Below are positions 60,524 to 64,000 of a DNA stretch of 64,000 bases, piece after piece. Source of the stretch: Cyclina sinensis. Taxonomy: Eukaryota > Mollusca > Bivalvia > Venerida > Veneridae. Under the pieces are notes generated by a model, which worked only from the letters and a program-made list of their open reading frames with translations, made no database searches and was not told where the DNA came from. The stretch spans positions 4,487,104 through 4,551,103 of the forward strand of contig JAAONU010000001.1 of assembly GCA_012932295.1 (NCBI GenBank). Reading direction: 5' to 3'. The position numbers and the translations under genes are program-made. Numbering within the stretch: position 1 is the stretch's first letter; every line of letters begins with the position of its first letter.

Positions 60524-63101
60524 CTGAAAAAGAAAAATGTAAATAAATACATAATTGGTGTTATCCTCAAGAGTGGAGAAAATGTAGCTATTTTGTTCAT
60601 GTTCTTTTGTAAATAAAGTTACTGAGATGACTAAATAAAAACCTTTGAACAGTTTATTTAAAATGCCAATTGTGCAACCTTTTTCACTTCAAAAAGTTAT
60701 TTATAAAATAATACCTTTTAATAAAGTGCTTAAAATCTGAACATTTTAGTCTTGGTACCATTTTCCTACACACAGTAATAAATCGTAGTTTATTTCCTTG
60801 AAATGCATGCCTGATAATATCATTATATCTTAAATAACAGTCAAACGATATGGTATTAAATACTGAATTACCACTACATGACTAGAAAACTTCTACCACT
60901 AAAGATAGTAAATAAATAATGATCTGACTAAATTACTTAGCAATTTATATTTAGGTTGTATTAAATTGAATTACTATTGCAATAATTAAATTAAAAGTCA
61001 GAGTAATATTTCTAAAGTCAAGAAAAATTCAATAGCACCAACTACAACATCCTAAATGCAGTAATAGTAATTCTAACAGATAAACTGTGTTAAGGAAAAA
61101 CATAATAAAGACACTTAGAATAATTACCTTTCTGCTTCTTTCTTTGTCGAGTCCAAATTTATTAATTTTATTACTGAAATGTAGCTGCAATCAGGATCAA
61201 GTTGCATATAAACTAATTCTGTTCATGCTACTAATTTCACACAGTGCTGCATTTAGAAATCATCAGTTCAACAACATGTGGGTCTTATCAGTAAAACAAA
61301 ATCAGTTGTGGTCAGTGTTTGGATAATTTATTGCCCTCATGGTGTGCTAAATAAACACTGGCATCTGGCAATTACCTAAATAGTTGATCTGATACCCCCT
61401 ACCTAACGGTAAGGGCTTCATCAGTTCTGATGAACTTTCCTGGAATAATACCATAGAGTGATTTGTAGTTTTAACTTTTAAAAACAATTCTTTTTTGCGT
61501 AGTATTACTACCCATCGAAATCAGTGATGCGAGAACCGCGCGTCAAGCGAACATATTTTTACGATGATTGTTCCCCATGGCAAAGTTCATTATAGCTCCC
61601 TCGCATCACCGCGCCCCTCCATGTATTTATATTTATACTAAGTATTTTTTTCTCTTTTGTTTCTTCAACGTGATCGTAAAAAATAGCATAATTTCGCATG
61701 TGGACCCGAGTGATTACTCTGTGAGTCTACATTCAGCACGAATACAGTCTGAGACATTACTGAACATGAAAAGATTAAGAAAACTAAGACAAAACGCTTA
61801 AGGAAAGTAGTGGTAGAGAAATGTCAAAGAAAAATTTCCTCACTGATCAGTTGTTCAGTATAAAATACCCACTGTGGAAGAGGGAAGGACACCAGTTTTT
61901 ACTGCTATTGAATACCAACGTTTTCCAATGTTTTTGTCAGAGGTTTGATCCTCCAATCTGGAACTATTGCCGAGTTCTTTATCAAATCCGTTTTGAATAG
62001 CACATAAAGAGACCTTGATTTATGTTGAAACACTTAATATCCCCATTAATTCCCGCCAAATGGGCACTTTTATCTTTGTCTTATAGCCCGCCTTGTGTTC
62101 CAGGTCGCCCTATACTAAGTAGACTTAGTATAACAATGTAGTGTTTGAAATAACATAATATTTTGACCCTTAAAGACAGCCTGTTCGAAAAATATTGAAA
62201 GTCAACAATTATTTTATCATAAATTGTTTGAATATCTCCTGGCAAGCGAAATTTGACCGTGCTTGGCTGAAAAATCTAAGAGAACATTTGCACATTTCAA
62301 AATATCTTGCAAACAGTTTTGGCGCCATACCCCTCGTCCTGTTAATTACGTTAATTAATATGATTTTGGCCAGAAAACCCTGATAAGATAATGTATAACA
62401 GTGCTCTATAGACATAAGAATAGTTAAGAATCAAAACAGTGCCGACTTTCATTTAAAAATATGCCAAAAATAACGAAAGAAGTCAGATTTTTTAACAAGA
62501 CTATTTAAGAAATATTTGACCTCCATTGTTGTTTGGATACAAATTATGTCTATTCAACGACCGAATTAGAGCCGTTTTCCATGGTGTTTATCGCTTTTTA
62601 ACCCTTTAAATGCTGCATACGCATCTTCTCACTAAATGCCATACATATATGGTACAGAAAATGTCCATATTAAGTCTCCTGAGAAAATAATTTTGCAAAA
62701 ATTTCCACTTCTACCTCTCAGTAAAATCTACACAAAATGGCGACTCAATTCGAATTTTGTGTTTTGTTGACAAAATGTAATCGCTTTGTGTAGTTACAAG
62801 AAATTGAATTTAAGTATAATTTTCCGTTGAAACTTTAGAGGAATGATTGAAATAATGGTTCAGAACAAAAAATAGACACTAGAAACACATATTTTTAAAT
62901 ACGCAGCTTGTAAACTTAGAAATTGAAGTTTTCACACAGTAAATTTTCAAGTTTATCATTAAAATTTGCATTAATGAATGATTGTCAGTGATATTTGTGC
63001 ACTTGGACATAAATTTCAATGTTTCCTCTAAAAGATTGATCAATTAAATATCGGTGACCTGCTTCCATTTGACTTCTATAAAGGGATGAATTTAGGTTAA
63101 C
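60524..63101. other. Region between the large gene and histone H1
   Basis: A possible non-coding 5' exon of the minus-strand gene ends at about 61128 (GCAGAAAG|GTAATT on the minus strand), but nothing confirms it. The palindrome TTCATCAG-TT-CTGATGAA lies near 61418. No coding sequence is supported. Confidence 0.4.
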
Positions 63102-63108
63102 AAACACA
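63102..63108 (+). promoter_or_regulatory. H1 box
   Basis: AAACACA, the H1-specific promoter element of animal H1 genes, lies 78 bp before the TATA box and about 185 bp before the start codon. The motif is short, so the call rests on its position. Confidence 0.5.
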
Positions 63109-63185
63109 ATATACCAATTTATAAGGAAATAGAAGTAAATCGCTCGCGCACCTGTCAGTGCTCTCTATCAGGTCCGCGCGGTATC

Positions 63186-63193
63186 TATAAATA
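63186..63193 (+). promoter_or_regulatory. TATA box of histone H1
   Basis: TATAAATA, 100 bp before the ATG at 63293, places transcription start near 63216. A GC-rich segment (GGTCCGCGCGG) precedes it. An ATTGG sits just 3' of the TATA box, not at the usual upstream CCAAT position. Confidence 0.75.
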
Positions 63194-63292
63194 GCTGATT
63201 GGCTGTAAATTGTAAACATTTCTCTGCGTTACTCGTTTAGCGTAACTTAACACAATCTGTTCAGAGGTAATTTCTTGGACTACGCAGTCATC

Positions 63293-63841
63293 ATGAGCGC
63301 AACTCCAGCGAAAGCTAAGAAGGCGGCTAAGCCAAAGAAGCCAGCCACACATCCGAAATACAGCGACATGATCGTGAAAGCTATCACAGCGCTGAAGGAA
63401 CGGGGCGGTTCTTCTAGACAGGCGATCCTTAAGCACATCATGGCGAACTTCAATGTCGGCAAAGACGCTAATGCTGTCAACTCAAGACTGAAGCTTGCAC
63501 TGAGGAAAGGCGTCGCAAAGGGAACACTGAAACAGTCCAAGGGCACCGGCGCTTCTGGTTCATTCCGCGTGGGCGAGAAGGCTGCAAAACCAAAGAAGGC
63601 AGTTAAGCCAAAGGTAAAGAAGGCTAAGAAACCAAAGGCAAAGAAACCAGCTGCTGAGGGCGGCGCAGCAGCAAAACCGAAAAAAGTGAAGAAGGCTAAG
63701 AAACCAGCTAAACCAAAGGCAAAATCTCCGAAGAAAGCGAAGGTTGCAAAACCGAAGAAGGTGAAAACTCCGAAGAAGGCTGCTAAACCTAAGGCGAAGA
63801 AATCTCCAAAGAAGGCAAAGAAAGCTGCAGCAAAGAAGTGA
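63293..63841 (+). CDS. Linker histone H1, intronless
   Basis: Binds linker DNA at the nucleosome entry/exit and compacts chromatin. 182 residues starting MSATPAKAKK. A short basic N-terminus is followed by the winged-helix globular domain at about 20-93 (HPKYSDMIVKAITALKERGG, SSRQAILKHIM, NSRLKLALRKGV, GASGSFRVG). The C-terminal tail is almost entirely Lys, Ala and Pro, with two SPKK and one TPKK site. The start is the ATG in TCATGAGC; an upstream TTG in frame is not a credible start. No canonical histone 3' stem-loop (GGCTCTTTTCAGAGCC type) and no AATAAA occur in the 159 bp that remain. No core histone gene is in view, so this looks like a solitary (orphon-type) H1. Genus-level subtype is not assignable by eye. 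Confidence 0.96.
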   Translation: MSATPAKAKKAAKPKKPATHPKYSDMIVKAITALKERGGSSRQAILKHIMANFNVGKDANAVNSRLKLALRKGVAKGTLKQSKGTGASGSFRVGEKAAKPKKAVKPKVKKAKKPKAKKPAAEGGAAAKPKKVKKAKKPAKPKAKSPKKAKVAKPKKVKTPKKAAKPKAKKSPKKAKKAAAKK

Positions 63842-64000
63842 ACGTGTTTTACTGCTGGACAGTGACTTGTACATTATTTGTAAATCTGACGGTGTAAATA
63901 GTTGTAAATTACTCACAAGTTCATCCAGGACATTTTCGTCATTCATTCGCGAACTCTCAGAAAGGCAGCTTTTACATTAACTGTGTAGAATGGATTAAGA

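Noticed and set aside
63560..63946. Minus-strand open frame over histone H1
   Set aside because: It is the antisense shadow of the Lys/Ala-rich H1 tail.

Overview
The window is animal nuclear DNA. Genes are split into many short exons with GT-AG introns, intergenic DNA is AT-rich, and the repeats include tRNA-derived SINEs and short elements with a tandem-repeat core. The gene models (a lysine-rich H1 on its own, BICC1, TK1, a PAQR/MMD-type receptor) together with the repeat types suggest a bivalve mollusc. That placement is an inference, because no species marker is visible.

Layout: (1) 1-9,260, + strand: the 3' half of a BICC1 (Bicaudal-C) gene. It has at least nine visible exons ending in a SAM domain and the C-terminus SDIASLSGRW, then a 3' UTR. 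(2) 9,260-20,130: intergenic, with a 40-bp minisatellite, two tRNA-SINEs, an old degenerate array and an element with a 146-bp tandem core. (3) 20,237-26,984, + strand: a complete seven-exon cytosolic thymidine kinase (TK1), with an E2F consensus site just upstream. (4) 27,130-35,310: intergenic, with 50-bp and 30-bp minisatellites and two neighbouring long-TIR MITE-like elements. (5) 35,311-42,253, + strand: a complete PAQR/MMD-type seven-transmembrane receptor. (6) 42,254-54,410: repeat-rich intergenic DNA. (7) 60,523-54,411, - strand: a large, intron-poor, uncharacterised gene with one 1,736-codon frame over three exons. Its C-terminal third looks like a diverged FEN/XPG (PIN-like fold) nuclease, and the frame is broken by a single in-frame TGA. 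(8) 63,293-63,841, + strand: an intronless linker histone H1 with a TATA box and an H1 box.

The genes do not form an obvious pathway. TK1 and H1 are both typically tied to S phase, but they are 36 kb apart and unrelated in structure. The points most worth a second look are: the pair of MITE-like elements whose six iterated subterminal motifs differ in a coordinated way; several unrelated-looking repeat families that share a tandem core, subterminal inverted repeats and a 3' hairpin followed by CTCTTGTT or a variant (Helentron-like non-autonomous elements); the nuclease-like gene with its lone nonsense codon; and four anomalies in BICC1 (two tandemly duplicated splice donors and two frame conflicts).
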